From Marisa cornuarietis (lineage: Eukaryota > Mollusca > Gastropoda > Architaenioglossa > Ampullariidae), in assembly GCA_004794655.1 (NCBI GenBank), contig SMMW01000070.1:62001-126000 (forward strand): 64,000 nucleotides of DNA, given 5' to 3'. A program made the position numbers and the translations under genes. Below, piece after piece: positions 13,601-24,300 of this stretch (positions are counted from its first letter, which is position 1; each line of letters opens with the position of its first letter). Under the pieces are notes generated by a model. That model was not told the origin of the DNA. It did no database searches and saw nothing but the letters and a program-made list of their open reading frames with translations.

Positions 13601-16600
13601 CTCTGCCATCCCTCAAAAACATGCAGCTGATAGGAACCATCCCGTAGGATCTATTCATGGCAACAGTTCAGCACCAGTTTTGCACAAAGACATGGAGGAT
13701 GACTGGGCAGACTTTGCTACCGCAGTCCCAAGCAGCCCCGCACAAAATATGTCTCATACTCCAGTCATAGACAGAATCGGGAGTTTACAATTGACAAGTA
13801 GTAAGGATGGCTCATCAGTGTCAAGTGAAGGACACATTAGTGAAATGTATGTTGGCAAAGACCAGTCAGCTGTTGTAACTATCAAGAAGAAAAACCTGGA
13901 GACAAGAGAAATCCTAGGTCTTTTCAAGGTGCGAAGTGACCCTGCTACCCTGTCCAGTTATGAGCTTTCCAGGCATATCTCAGAATATGTCCATCCCAGC
14001 GAAAAGGCCCACCCTGCTGATTTTGTCCAACGTCAACGAAGCAGAAGTGGCAGCAAAGACCGACGAGCTTCTTCAGATGGGGATGATGCAGGGCCACCAC
14101 CACTAGACAGCATTGAAGACTATGATGACGAGCATGAGTATGGAATTTCTCGTGGATACGATCTTGATGACATGATGCACCAGCCGGTTCCCACAACTGT
14201 TTACAGTCCTTTTGGTTTTGGAGCAGCCAGCAGCAGATACTCATCTTCTGTCATATCAGGGACCACCAGGACATCCAAAGGTGAGTAAAATATACCTTTA
14301 CTTTTTCAGCTTCTTTTGAGCAAAGACTTTGTAGATATGATATGTGTGTGTGGAAGGCAGGGCAGGTGAGGAGAATTTAGGAATTAGATGAATTTTTTTG
14401 TGAAGGAGGAGGGAAATCAACATTTAACAATTTGAAAAAAAAGTAAAAGAAGTCCTGTAGCCTTTTGGTCATCAAGGAGGAAGGTGTTAAAGACCATACT
14501 TTTCTCGAGGTTAGCTTTTTATAAGGGTGGTCTTCATCTTCTTTCGCTTGCTGTCATACCTTCCCTGACCCTGGAGTCAGATACCCCTTCCACAGTTAGG
14601 TCAACTGGCTAAATTATGCTACATAGGTATTGAACTGGCTAGTGTGTATGCCTCCAGGCTTGAACACAACACCAATTTTTAGCCATTTTTCTATCCACCC
14701 CCTCCCCTTCATTATTATTCTAATCATGCATGTCAAAAAGACCTCTTTGCTTAGCTGCTGAGCCAGAAATTTTGAGATCTTTAGAGTTAAAGGCTACCTC
14801 TTTTACATAATTTACTCATATTCATATTTTCTTATTTTCTTTTAGATCAGTGTCATATCATTGTTCTATCTTCATTTCAGTAGCAAAAAGATCAATAGTA
14901 GACTGTAGTTGCTGATAACAGAAATTTATTGTTTTGATTATTTGATAGAGACACACTTGTTAGTAGATGTTGGAGATAACACAACCATCAGATTAGCCAC
15001 CTGCTAGTCTGTCTGTCATTCTTCCTCATGTTTGTGTCTGCTTATTTCAAGTTTTATTTACTAGGAACTCTGAACCTTAAACACTGTAAATATTAGTGAA
15101 GGCGCTAATCACAGTAGTACACTGTTCATTAAAAATGTCTGTGGCTTCATCGCATCTGCCAGGAGCTCAAGAGACTCGGTGCCACAGCTTGTCTCCTGAC
15201 TCGGGGGAGTCAGACAGCCTGTCTCACAGGATCTCATCTCTCAAGGAAGATTCCCAGTCCATCTCAAGTCTGGAGCTACCTGCCACTCGGATACCTGCTG
15301 ATGCACACCGTGATTCTGACAATGGTGGAACGGACAGTCAATCTGTTTCCAGCATGGAGTTTGGCGCGGTTGAGCGGTCTGGACGAGGAGATATTGCTGC
15401 AGAGTCAAAATCACTTGATAGCTTAGATCTTTGCAGTGATCATATGGCGCCAGAAGACACTGAAGATGATGCAAGTAAGTAGTTGTCTGTTCGTTTAGCT
15501 ATAGCTTGGTGTGGTTCTTTGTTCTGAATTTTTTTGTTCTTCTTTTTCTTGCCTTACATTTTTTCATCTTGTTTTTTTCCCACTTCCTTCCTTGTCAAGT
15601 CTGTTGCTGTATCTTTGTCTGTCTGTCTCTTTCACACAGTATTTTCTAACTTACCTCTTGTTGTCTGCTGCTGTAAGTGCCCCTCTCCCCTCCCATGCAC
15701 CCCTGTCTTCCATAATACTTCAGTTAAGCTAATATTCAGTGTTCATGTGTGCATTGTGCACATTGTGATGACCACATTACCGGGGCGTCATCAGTTTACA
15801 GAATTAAAAAAAAACCCAAACACGTAAGACAACTTTCTGTGTAGTTTATTTACTGTGGATGTCAGAGTGTGTTTATCCACAGCAATCTAGGAAATGTACT
15901 GACTGCATGTGCAAATTGATCTTTGTTTTGGTGGGGGAACTAATAATCACAGTGCATGTTAATATTATTATATGAGTTGATTTGTGTGTGTTTGTGTTTA
16001 TGTGCTTGTGGGCATGGAGAAACCTGGGTTGAAATAGACTGCTAGTTATCTAACTTGCTAATAAAAGCATACAACAAATATAACTCAGTCCCTTTGCACA
16101 TGCAGTTTTCCCATTCAATCTTTTTTATCCTGCAAGCAAGCTGTTACCAGTCAGTGTGCCAGACACAAAAAGACCAAAAAAAAAAAAATCCCATAAAATA
16201 CTTTATCCTGTGATGGCAGCCGTTTTCACATAGCGTATAGGCACAGATGTTGTGGGTCATTTGGTTAATGGACTTTTTCACTAGCTTGTATTACTGCACT
16301 TCCTAGCCACAGCCAAGTGCTTGTATGTAGACAGCCTTATCAGTGAACCAGGCCAGCAGTGAGATGGTCACAATAGGGTATTCAGGGCAGGAAAAAATGA
16401 AGGTCCAGGCTGCAGATTATCTTTCAGATGAGCCACAAACTGATTGGTTCTTGTGTTGCTCTGCTTTCACAGGAGGAAGGAATTCATGCTTATGTTACAC
16501 AGGCCTTTAATTGCAGGGGATGCTAAGCAGTGCTATAATTATTATTATTGATCTGAAAAGGGCGTGTTGACTGTGTAAATGCTACCACACAAGCTGCTAC

Positions 16601-19600
16601 TGTTATTGTCTGCATGAGTTGACAGAACCTCACAGACAGAAATGGGGTCATTGCTGTAGATACTCTTCATGGAATTCCTCAGGAGATGTAGAATTTTTAG
16701 ATTCAAAAGGACCTCATTGTGGGGAAGCATTTTTTAAAATTGCCACTGATGCATTTATGTTCAACTAAAGAGGATTTCTCTTTCTTCCTGATTTTTTTAG
16801 CAAAGTTTTTTTTCTCACTCCCATCCCCCTCACGATTCAGCTGTACTTAGCTGTTGTGGGGTAACTTGTGTTTAGCTGGGAATTTCAGGACTATTGATTC
16901 AAGAGCTGTTTACAAAGTATTCTAGAAGTATTAATTCTTGTAATAGTTCAGAATGTATGGCAAATACACAAATTTATCAGCTTTAGATATACAGAACTTT
17001 GAAACAGAAATGCTTTTCTTCTTATGCTGAAGACACATGGAGCTTTTGGACCAGTGTAAATTTTTGGCACCATTCAATATTATGGCATGGCATGACCATC
17101 TGACTGGATTATTTTAAAAATGTATGAGGTGTTGACATGAACTGAAAAAGAAAAAAGAGAACTTCTGCTGAGTCAAAGTGACTGAGAGAAAACAATATCC
17201 TCAGGGAGTGCTTGCCTCCAGTAATTGGTTGCGATGTCATCGCTTAAAAGAAAACTTCAACATCTTTTTCCAGGAAGTGGAAGGACCAGCACTGGACCAG
17301 GCATACCAGGTATGTTTGGTCAAGGACCAATACTTGGTGACCGTTACAACATCGACGGACAGGCAGAGGTGAGTCTTCCTTCATCTCTGCTATATTTTAC
17401 CATTTCAAATGTTTCTCCACACAAAGTGGACTTTACAAGATGCATCTCAATAGAATCAAGCTACATAACTTTTTATTTTTGCTATTTCAAAAAAAGAACC
17501 ATCTGATATTACTTGCATGGAACATATGCTTTCCAGAGTGTGGATCTTTTAGGATCTCACACAGGAGCATAATGCTGTTTGATATGGAAATCAAAATGTG
17601 TTATTATGTGTAGTATAAATACCTAGTTTCACATCTTGTTTTCTATCCATTTCTCTTTCAGTTTTATTCATCTCTTCTGCTCTCTCTCCATACCTATTGT
17701 GAAATCTGTTATTTTCAGTTTATTCCACTTTTAGTAAAGTTAAGTTTTCTCTCCCCTTCTCTTCCAGCAGTTTTCTATTTTTAGCCACTCTCCAACCTCT
17801 TTCTTGCTTCTCCTTCCACCCGATCATCTTCAGATTAAACTTGTTGACTATCCAAGGCAAACAGCCAACCCCTTTCCCCCCTCAACACACAAACATACAT
17901 ATATTCACCTCCAACACAACATAATCTGCCTGTACCTGGGTTTTGGGTGTAAGGACAAGGAACAGTTTACCGAACGTAAACACTAAACGTAAACCAAACT
18001 AACACTTGTGTCAACAACAATAAAGAACCAAAAACAAAAACAAAATTAAAGACACATATATTTCTCCTCTTCCCATCATCATAAAAAAATACTCGGTACA
18101 CGAAGCTCCTTGAAAGCAACATATATAAACATAGGATTATTCAGACCAAAAAAATGGCAGCCTTTAGAAAACTATACAGCAACATATATGACAAATTCCA
18201 TGCCTACAACTAGCGCACAAGAAGAAAGATTTCAAGGTGGTCTTGGTGGATAGATGGTTGGTAGAGTTTTTTTCTATGCACACTGCTGATGTGTTGCTGC
18301 TTGGGTGAGGAGCAAAAAACGAAAATGATCTGCCAGCCAATGTGTTATAGCATATCTCATTAACATCTGCACGCCAGTTGATGTATTACAACATATCTCA
18401 TACACATCCATACACCACCCGATGTATTATAGCATATCTCATAGACATCTGCACATCCGTGACATTATCCTTCCTTCCATATCTGGACCTCCTTTTTAGG
18501 GGGTGTGTGTGGGGTGGGCAAGTGTGCATGGGGGCTTGTTTGTGTTTAATATGAATTGCTATAGCAAGAGTGGGTACCTTGTAAATACTTTGATTATTAT
18601 TATAAATTCTCACCATCATACAGGGGAGCGATCGCTATGCCTTTGAGTGGGAGCGGTGTTTGTCAAGCTGTTCTCGCTTGATCCATGATGCCAACAACAT
18701 CCTTAATACCATTAGCAGTTCAGCCATTTGCAACGAGGTGTTACGTTCACCACAGGGCACTGACTACATTATAGGTGAGCTGTTATTTAGTCAGACTAGC
18801 AAAGTGACCTGCTTAAGAAACTTGATCATACCAAGTGTGTATGTTTAATCATACTTTATTCTAAGATAGATTTTCAATTGTTTACGGATGTATTTCGGTT
18901 AGTACTAGTAGACTTCCACTCAAATCTTGCATAAATCAGTGTTTTTATTTTGTTATTTTTTTTTTTTTACACCTGTGGCCAGGTAACCTGATCTGCTTTA
19001 CACCATTAACTGCTGCAAGACAAAAGTGTAGAAATAAAAAATGTTAACAGTTCTTGATCTGTACTCTGTACATTTTACGCCAGATTTATAATCCCTTTTG
19101 CCTAACTGGACTAGGTTTGCAGGTGGAATTGTTAGGTAAAAGTATCCTTTTAATTTTAAAAATTCCATTCTTCTTTCTAGGTGTGATTGAAATTTACCGT
19201 GTGGTGTGCAGAGTAATAGCAGCACTATCAACTACAGGTACTCTCTATTCCTTTCTTTCAGCTACCTGTTTTAACCTGTTTTATTGACTTGAAGGCAAGA
19301 AGCGCCTTTGTTTTCATCTTTTCTGATGTAAAGGTCCCTAAATTTTGATCATCATTTGGCTGCTTGGTTTACAATAGGAGGCCTGCAATATCAGCATCAC
19401 AACCTGAAATTTCATTTATAACTGGCGTATAGGAAGTTTATTGGCTGAATCCTGTCTGCTGAAGATGATGCAGAGCTTAGAAAAGATTATATCGATGACA
19501 GAACAAAAGGCCATTAATCTTAACTATTCAAAATGTTATGGTCATTTCAGTAAAGCATAAATAAGTAACCTTTCATGGATGAGACTCTTTTATGGCTATC

Positions 19601-21251
19601 AATGAAGTCATTTTACTGAGAGTTGCTTTAGGAAATGAGTTGTGCTGTATAATGTATTAACAAAGATACTTGAACTGCAGCTATCAGTTCGCAAGCTATA
19701 GAACGGAGCTTGAAGGATATTGACTTGGCCTGGAATAACTTAACGGCATTCCTGGTTGGTGCCTCACTCCTGGTATGTCCAAGACTAAAGTTCTTTTCCA
19801 TTATTATGACTATGAGTTACCAACTTGGAAATCTGTAGTCCCTTTGGAGTATATATTCCAGCTTGACGTAAGGTGGGTGGGGGGACATGACATTACTAGG
19901 TGACTTTTTTGTTACAGTGCATTTTGACTGATCTGTTGTGTATATATCGATAGGCATGTTTAAGTGAAATAGACAAGTTTCATATGAATGTAACCATTGC
20001 TTGCCATGGAAACAATTCAAAATGCCCACCAAACAATACATTTTATAATTTAATGGCATCATAACCAAGCTATGTAGTAAAATCTGTTTGCTGCTATTTA
20101 TTATGTCATGTGATGCCTACAAAATAATGCGGTGGCATGACATTTTTTCTATAACTTATTAATTTTCCAACTTTTTATGTAACAAAATTATGAAAAAACT
20201 ACAACTGAAACATCATAACTTAGTGTTTAAGTATCCTAGCTAATTTTCCTCGCATAATTTTGAAGAACTTTGTTAAACAACCAACCTGCAAATTTTCTTA
20301 GCTCTCTCTATACTGGTTAGGGAGTTACTAAAGTTGGAATGTGACAAAAGGTAAAACTGAGAAAAGTGGGAAAGATGTAAGAGTAGTCTTTGGTAGTGTT
20401 AGAAAAAAAAAAACTAAAAATGTGATTGCACATTAGGTTGAGTTTGCATTCATTAGATAGGTAAAATTCAGCACTTTCTAACGGTGAGATCTATGACTTA
20501 TTTTACAGATTTAGTTTTGACAGTCAAAGTCAAAATTTTATTAACATGTTAAACATAATACCTAAAAAGAAAATGTCACTTAGGTAAAACATTGATAAAT
20601 AAAGTATTTTTAAGGTATTTAAAGTATTTTTCAAGGTGTTTTAAGAAAAGCACAGAAGAGGGGTTCTAGATTCCAAATACTTAATAATCTCAAAACTGTA
20701 CTTGTTAAAATACTCAACCATTTACCCCCTTAACTGTTTGCTATTGTCATTGAGCCACATTGTTTCAGTGAACAGAAACATGATTGAGATTTACAACCAT
20801 TTTCAAGCGTCCAATCTTTTCACACGTCCCTGCTTTTTATGTCACTCTCTGGCTTTTTATCATTACCAGTTAAATGTTTTTCTAACGATTTTATTGGTTT
20901 TTTTTTCTAAAACATTTCTAGATAATAATTATACATTTTTAACTCAGGATGATCTCCCAAACAAACAATTTCATTACAAAAATAATCTAACATAGTGAAT
21001 TTTGTCTGCAGCCTGACGAAACTTCCCTTAACTTTGCTCATGCTGTGCTTAAGAGTGACGGTCCAGCTGCTCAGCAAAAAGCTTGTGGTGTTTGTCTTCT
21101 GGATGTTGATGGACAAGGGCCAAACAGCAATGGTGACATAATCGCTAAGTTGTCCTACGGGGGGCGCCAGTACCATGCACCTTGTGCAAACTTTTGGGTC
21201 AACTGTGTAGACTCCATGCTGCCAGCTCTGCGCTTGCCTGATCTGTTGTGA
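77..21251 (+). CDS. SYNRG: Gamma-synergin (AP-1 accessory protein), 3' part of gene, 12 exons
   Basis: Gamma-synergin binds the gamma-ear of the AP-1 adaptor and acts in clathrin trafficking at the trans-Golgi network and endosomes; this is family knowledge. I read exons 77-443, 889-1051, 2154-2355, 2952-3201, 4224-4369, 12676-14280, 15163-15474, 17274-17368, 18624-18774, 19181-19237, 19681-19772 and 21012-21251. Every junction is GT..AG and every phase matches, giving about 1225 codons and one terminal TGA. Domains in order are a P/A/S-rich stretch, an EH domain, an array of six acidic D-D-F/W type motifs, a Ser-rich stretch and the conserved C-terminal domain. The first exon opens inside a codon, so the start and 5' exons lie upstream of the window. 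Intron 5 is 8.3 kb, and a further phase-neutral small exon there cannot be excluded. Orthology is judged from remembered family features, not from a search. Confidence 0.93.
1559..1917 (-). mobile_element. LINE 3' end with (GAT)n tail
   Basis: A (GAT)n run at 1573-1620 is followed by sequence closely matching 9434-9715, which is the 3' end of a reverse-transcriptase element. Read on the minus strand this is a LINE 3' tail ending in a trinucleotide microsatellite. It lies in the SYNRG intron 1052-2153. An AAT-repeat followed by GCATTTATAAGGCGCC at 1278-1320 looks like the 3' end of another such copy. Confidence 0.6.
2154..3201 (+). CDS. SYNRG: SYNRG exons 3-4: linker and first acidic DDFADF motif
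   Basis: Exon 2154-2355 starts [11 protein letters not shown], the segment that follows the EH domain in synergins, and ends CT|GTAAGT in phase 1. Exon 2952-3201 completes that codon and contains EDDFADFQ at 3056-3076, the AP-1 gamma-ear binding type of motif. It ends AAG|GTGAGT in phase 2. The 596-bp intron between them holds a small LINE scrap and copy A of an 82-bp duplicated sequence. Confidence 0.9.
2540..2700 (-). mobile_element. Short LINE reverse-transcriptase scrap
   Basis: The stretch TCCTTTGAAGTCTATCAAAA and the following 'GGGAATGCAGCCAAAAG...AGCACAAAAGCACAAA' pattern match 8518-8610, which is inside the antisense LINE at 7510-9252. Only about 150 bp is preserved. Confidence 0.5.
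3336..4096 (-). mobile_element. Inserted retrocopy: STRAD-like pseudogene fused to a LINE-like 3' tail
   Basis: The ends of this 761-bp insertion are defined by comparison with 2801-2882, which carries the same flanking sequence uninterrupted. On the minus strand it reads STRAD-like coding remains, then about 100 bp of GC-richer sequence, then a tail containing GGGGATAAATAAAGTTGTAT, which resembles the 3' end of CR1/Rex-type LINEs. The tail suggests LINE machinery made the copy; that is an inference. Confidence 0.6.
3450..3924 (-). pseudogene. Degraded processed copy of a STRAD-type pseudokinase gene
   Basis: STRAD is the pseudokinase partner of LKB1 and MO25. On the minus strand one frame reads [38 protein letters not shown] and VALTK, matching the glycine-loop region and the VAVKR strand of STRAD kinase-like domains. 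It continues after a stop with [12 protein letters not shown] and [14 protein letters not shown] frameshift then moves to [20 protein letters not shown] and HRSVS, the catalytic-loop region, where STRADs have HRSV in place of HRD. At least two in-frame stops and one frameshift are present, and only the N-terminal half of the domain remains. No intron is visible across it, consistent with a retrocopy. It is non-functional as read. Confidence 0.75.
4224..4369 (+). CDS. SYNRG: SYNRG exon 5
   Basis: The exon follows TTCTTCTGTAG, enters with one base (completing Ser) and leaves in phase 1 at ACAG|GTATGT. It encodes an Ala/Glu-rich segment ([19 protein letters not shown]) and [12 protein letters not shown]. 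It is isolated between a retrocopy insertion on the left and an 8.3-kb repeat-filled intron on the right. The call rests on its phase fit to both neighbours and its good splice sites. Confidence 0.8.
4608..6490 (-). mobile_element. Decayed CR1/Rex-like LINE, endonuclease linker to reverse transcriptase
   Basis: Minus-strand fragments appear in the right order for one element. Near 6490-6284 is the linker after the endonuclease ([26 protein letters not shown]). Near 6207-5980 is a basic segment ([18 protein letters not shown]). Near 5690-5560 are RT fingers ([18 protein letters not shown]). The palm follows with [12 protein letters not shown] (about 5395), GSPQGCVLS (about 5220) and FFDDT (about 5125, a decayed F/YxDD). 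The thumb has AFKYLGTIF and LLRKL (about 4915-4830). Several frameshifts and stops interrupt it, so it is dead. It lies antisense in SYNRG intron 5. No 3' tail is visible at 4608. Confidence 0.8.
7510..9252 (-). mobile_element. Decayed LINE with reverse-transcriptase palm and (AAT)n tail
   Basis: On the minus strand, 9252-8784 encodes [29 protein letters not shown] and [10 protein letters not shown], followed by [14 protein letters not shown]. These are classical non-LTR RT palm motifs with an intact ADD box. Downstream, 8520-7660 retains thumb/C-terminal fragments (NTAAR-like region, [13 protein letters not shown]) and the element ends in an AAT repeat at 7510-7523. Frameshifts split the palm, and 8043-8340 is foreign-looking. 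It lies in SYNRG intron 5, antisense. Confidence 0.8.
8043..8340. mobile_element. C-rich insertion of unknown type inside the LINE
   Basis: About 300 bp of C/T-rich, CpG-containing sequence with a short TG microsatellite (about 8307-8321) interrupts the C-terminal part of the antisense LINE. LINE-like coding resumes on both sides. I see no terminal repeat or clear target duplication, so its class is open. Confidence 0.4.
9420..10346 (-). mobile_element. Second LINE copy: RT C-terminus and 3' tail
   Basis: On the minus strand, 10346-10122 retains [14 protein letters not shown], just after the RT active site. Then 10173-9826 reads [15 protein letters not shown] and [15 protein letters not shown], and 9838-9572 reads [20 protein letters not shown] and [11 protein letters not shown] at the C-terminus. 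It ends in a GAT repeat at 9421-9436. It is 5'-truncated and frameshifted, in the same orientation and next to the 7510-9252 copy. Confidence 0.8.
11578..11786. repeat. Minisatellite, about four 51-54 bp units
   Basis: Units begin at 11578, 11631, 11685 and 11736, and the next partial at 11787. Each carries AGCAYGARACAATG, TCTAACARGGG and CAAAACTGACAGCA with substitutions. The units are diverged, so the array is old. Confidence 0.7.
12676..14280 (+). CDS. SYNRG: SYNRG exon 6: large exon with acidic AP-1 binding motif array
   Basis: This 1605-nt exon encodes about 535 residues. The acceptor is CACATTCAG; the frame stays open upstream to 12411, but that stretch is read as intron because only the 12676 start matches exon 5. 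Visible motifs are EDDFTDG near the start, DDDFTDF (13068-13088), EEEWADF (13326-13346), EDGWANF (13443-13463) and EDDWADF (13695-13715). In synergins such motifs bind the gamma-ear of AP-1. The 3' end is basic, then acidic and Ser-rich, and closes at AAAG|GTGAGT in phase 1. Confidence 0.95.
14281..15162. other. SYNRG intron 6 with a diverged SINE-like repeat (about 14458-14665)
   Basis: The segment from about 14458 to 14665 resembles 54120-54400 in order and wording: GGTGTTAAAGACCA, TTGCTGTCATACCTTCCCTG and TATTGAACTGGCTAGT. The 54 kb copy has recognisable polymerase III boxes, so this one is read as a decayed member of the same SINE-like family on the minus strand. The rest is AT-rich with nothing assigned. 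Confidence 0.4.
15163..15474 (+). CDS. SYNRG: SYNRG exon 7: Ser/Asp-rich segment
   Basis: The exon follows TCTGCCAG, enters in phase 1 and leaves in phase 1 at GCAA|GTAAGT. It encodes repeated Ser-Leu/Ser-Asp clusters ([39 protein letters not shown]) that look like a disordered region with many possible phosphorylation sites. No folded domain is visible. Confidence 0.88.
15475..17273. other. SYNRG intron 7, no feature recognised
   Basis: This is AT-rich intron with C/T-rich tracts. I see no coding remains, terminal repeat or RNA gene. Confidence 0.4.
17274..21251 (+). CDS. SYNRG: SYNRG exons 8-12: conserved C-terminal domain and stop
   Basis: The exons are 17274-17368, 18624-18774, 19181-19237, 19681-19772 and 21012-21251. 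The product reads [20 protein letters not shown], then [50 protein letters not shown], and a Cys/His-containing tail with [10 protein letters not shown] and [16 protein letters not shown]. This is the signature C-terminus of gamma-synergin. Paired Cys and His residues in the tail could bind metal, but that is a guess. The stop is TGA at 21249-21251. Confidence 0.93.
18342..18462. repeat. Tandem repeat, three 41-bp units
   Basis: Units starting at about 18343, 18384 and 18425 share TRTTAYARCATATCTCATNN, ACATC and GCAC with changes. They lie in SYNRG intron 8 (17369-18623). The rest of that intron is A- and C/T-rich with nothing else recognised. Confidence 0.65.
19773..21011. other. SYNRG intron 11, no feature recognised
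   Basis: This is AT-rich intron between two phase-0 exon borders. No coding similarity or structured repeat is visible. Confidence 0.4.
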
Positions 21252-21300
21252 GGCTGTGATTGATAGGCTTTGTGATTCACAAATCTTTATGTTTCAGAGG

Positions 21301-21306
21301 AATAAA
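21301..21306 (+). terminator. Candidate SYNRG polyadenylation signal
   Basis: An AATAAA lies 50 bp downstream of the SYNRG stop codon. Further A-rich AATAAA-like copies follow near 21662-21680, so alternative 3' ends are possible. No transcript evidence is available. Confidence 0.5.
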
Positions 21307-24300
21307 GAGTAAATGTTTATTTGGCTTCGTTACCTCCTCTCTCCCCCAGTCTACCACCTTACCCCCACACCAAATTACACACATATTTTGTTCCTATCTT
21401 CTGTAATTTCACTCATTCTTTCATTCCCATAGCCACCTTTCCTCTATGTGTTTTTTATTTTAACTTAACAAGATTTCAGTTGTGAACACATATCTCTTTC
21501 ATGGGATTTTTGTTTGTGGGATTTCTTTTGTTTGTTTGTTTGTTTTTTTACAAATATGTAAATATGTTGGAAGATGAATGCCAGAGAAAATGCTTTTGTT
21601 TGTGTTGACATGTTTGCAGTTGACAGAGTTAATAGGTGTAATCTGTGCATCCCGTGATGTTAATAAATTATAAATAAATTGATGACATCACTGAATGATG
21701 AAGGAAATATCAGACCACATGAATGGCTTTCTACTAGGTTTTGGTGTTACTGGTGCCTGTAAACAGTGCCTCCTTAATTTTGTGTGATCTTCATTTTTTT
21801 TGTTGGTTCTGTTTATATTTCCACAGCTGTGCTCATGCAAGTGTCTTTCATAGTAAATTTAAAATGAACAGGTATGTATGAAATCTAACATTTTCTCACA
21901 ATCATTCCACTAGGATAACCTTCCAAACTAGATTGATGGTAGGTTTTTGTATATATTTACATCCTGTTAATAATAATAATGAAGTTAGTTTATATCTAGA
22001 TAATTGTACCATCAAAGGTTAGCTCAAAAATATAAACAAAAAATAATAATAACACATACTTGGATGCACGCAACATAATATAATCAGATCCCAGTTGAGT
22101 TGCCCAGGCCACATGCTGCTTTGGCAAAACTAGATTATTTGAAGAAAAAAATGTTGTGCTAGAGAAAAAAAAACCAGTGACATAATTTTGTTTATAAACA
22201 TTCAGTAGAAATTAGTCATTACAGTTAATGGGAAAAAATTAGAGACTACTTGCATTACACAAATACACTTAAAGTGTTTTTGTTGTGATATTACCATAAA
22301 ATACATTCAGTTTAAAGTATTTTGTTTACTTGATGTGAGTCTTTTAGCTTGAGATGTTACATCTGTACATTATTATTTTATTACAAGAGAGTAGTACATA
22401 GACAATAATCAGGAAACTGCAACAACTATGTAGTCAAGTAAAAAAATCAGAAACTTGGAAAAGGCAATAAGCTGACATAATAATGAGAAAAATGCGCAAA
22501 AGATGTATAACACTAACAAGAGACAATGTTATGTATACATAATAATGTGGAAAATGTGGCATGTACATGAATATTATTAAAATTGTGTAAGTTTCATTGC
22601 CATATAAAAATCATAGATAATGTATTTTCATTTATATTTTTCTTCTGAATTATTTCGGAGTAAAGGCACCTCATAATTCTAATTACTAATTATTCAAGAT
22701 ATGTGATGGACTGCATTTGTTTATGCCGATGAGAAGGGTGTCAGTATTTGTTGTTTATACATCTGGTTTTATTTGGAGTTCATTTGTGTACATGATTAAA
22801 ATATAAGGTACATATTTATTTTTGAGAGAGGAAGAACAAAATGCACATAGTCATATAAAGGAGCGTGTGTGTGCACACCGCTTTGTGAAGGAGAAAGGGA
22901 GGGCTCTTGTGTGGGCATACATGTGAGTGTGCTTAGTTAATTGAAAGCAAAATTTGAAAAATATGGTGTCCTAAGAGCTAAAACTATCATCACAATATAA
23001 AATGTTATTTATATCTTGGAGAATATTTCATCAAATTTTACATGCCTGTACTAAGTACAAACAAAATGTCAGCCACAAGTTTACTTTTGGAGTGATTAAT
23101 TTTTTGGTTTGGGTGGAGGCCCTTATTCGTAAGATTGACTGATTGAACAGTTCAACATCAATTACCGCTAATATTATGATCTCAAAGTTTGGCCTTGTGT
23201 GTGGTATTATATAAACTGGCAAACAACTTGACCAATATTTATATCCATAATTGTAATGATATTTTGGACAAAATGTTTCTCGCTTGTCATTTCATATTTC
23301 GTTTCTCATCTTTGGGGAATTGTTTAGGTGTTTTTGATTTTTTTAAAATTAAAATTGAAGTGGAAGACAGGTAAGCATTGAATTTTGCTTCTGTAGTCAA
23401 GTGTCAGTAGTCAGGTGAAAAAGCCTCTGGTTGAAGAAAACTCACATTGAAGAAGAATAGCTAGATGTGAAATATTTTGAAAACTTAGAACATCATTTCT
23501 ATTTTTAGCATTTTTCTATAGGCAATTTATTTGAGTGATTGACTTAGGCATTCCATAATATAAATTTTCTGTGATGTTATATTGTGTTGTCTCTACATTC
23601 AGTTTGATACCCCAAACTTACTTGTATCTATTTTGTTGAGCTTTTTGGCATCATTGTACAGTCAGAGGTGTCAGTGTAAAGACCAAGGATTATCATAATC
23701 TTTTTTTTTTAATTTGACATTTCTTTTTGTTTTTGTAAGGTTTAGAAATAGTTTCAGAGAAGGGGGTTGGGATGGAATGCCTGTAGACAACAAGATGAAG
23801 GGTAAAGTTGATGAGGCTTGATATAATTATTTTTTGATGCAGTAATCTATTCTGGCCACAAGCCTTGAAGAAAAATATGAAGTCAAGCTTGGATAGTTTA
23901 TAGTTTTGCTTCAGTTTGCTTGATTTGTCTAATATCAGAGAATGGTTGTCTATGATCTTTTCTGCATAGTGCATTGAGCTCACCTCCACATGGGAACATA
24001 CCAATTCTATTATGTCAGCAGAGGTGGTTTATCACTTTGCCGTATTAAAAAAGAAACATCAGATGCAAGAGAGACGTGAAAGGATCATCATGTTTGATTG
24101 TGATCTGTGTGGTACATCTGTTTGAAGTCTTTGCTCTTGCCTCTTAGTCATTTTTTTTTGGCCTGATATTTTTACACGTTTGACTTGTGAGAGAATATAC
24201 AAAGGCACATTAATTTTCCTTTTTGTTCTCTTTATGATGATTTGCTTACTTGCACTTCAGGTCATTTATTTGTTGATTTATTTGTGTCCTGATTCTCTGG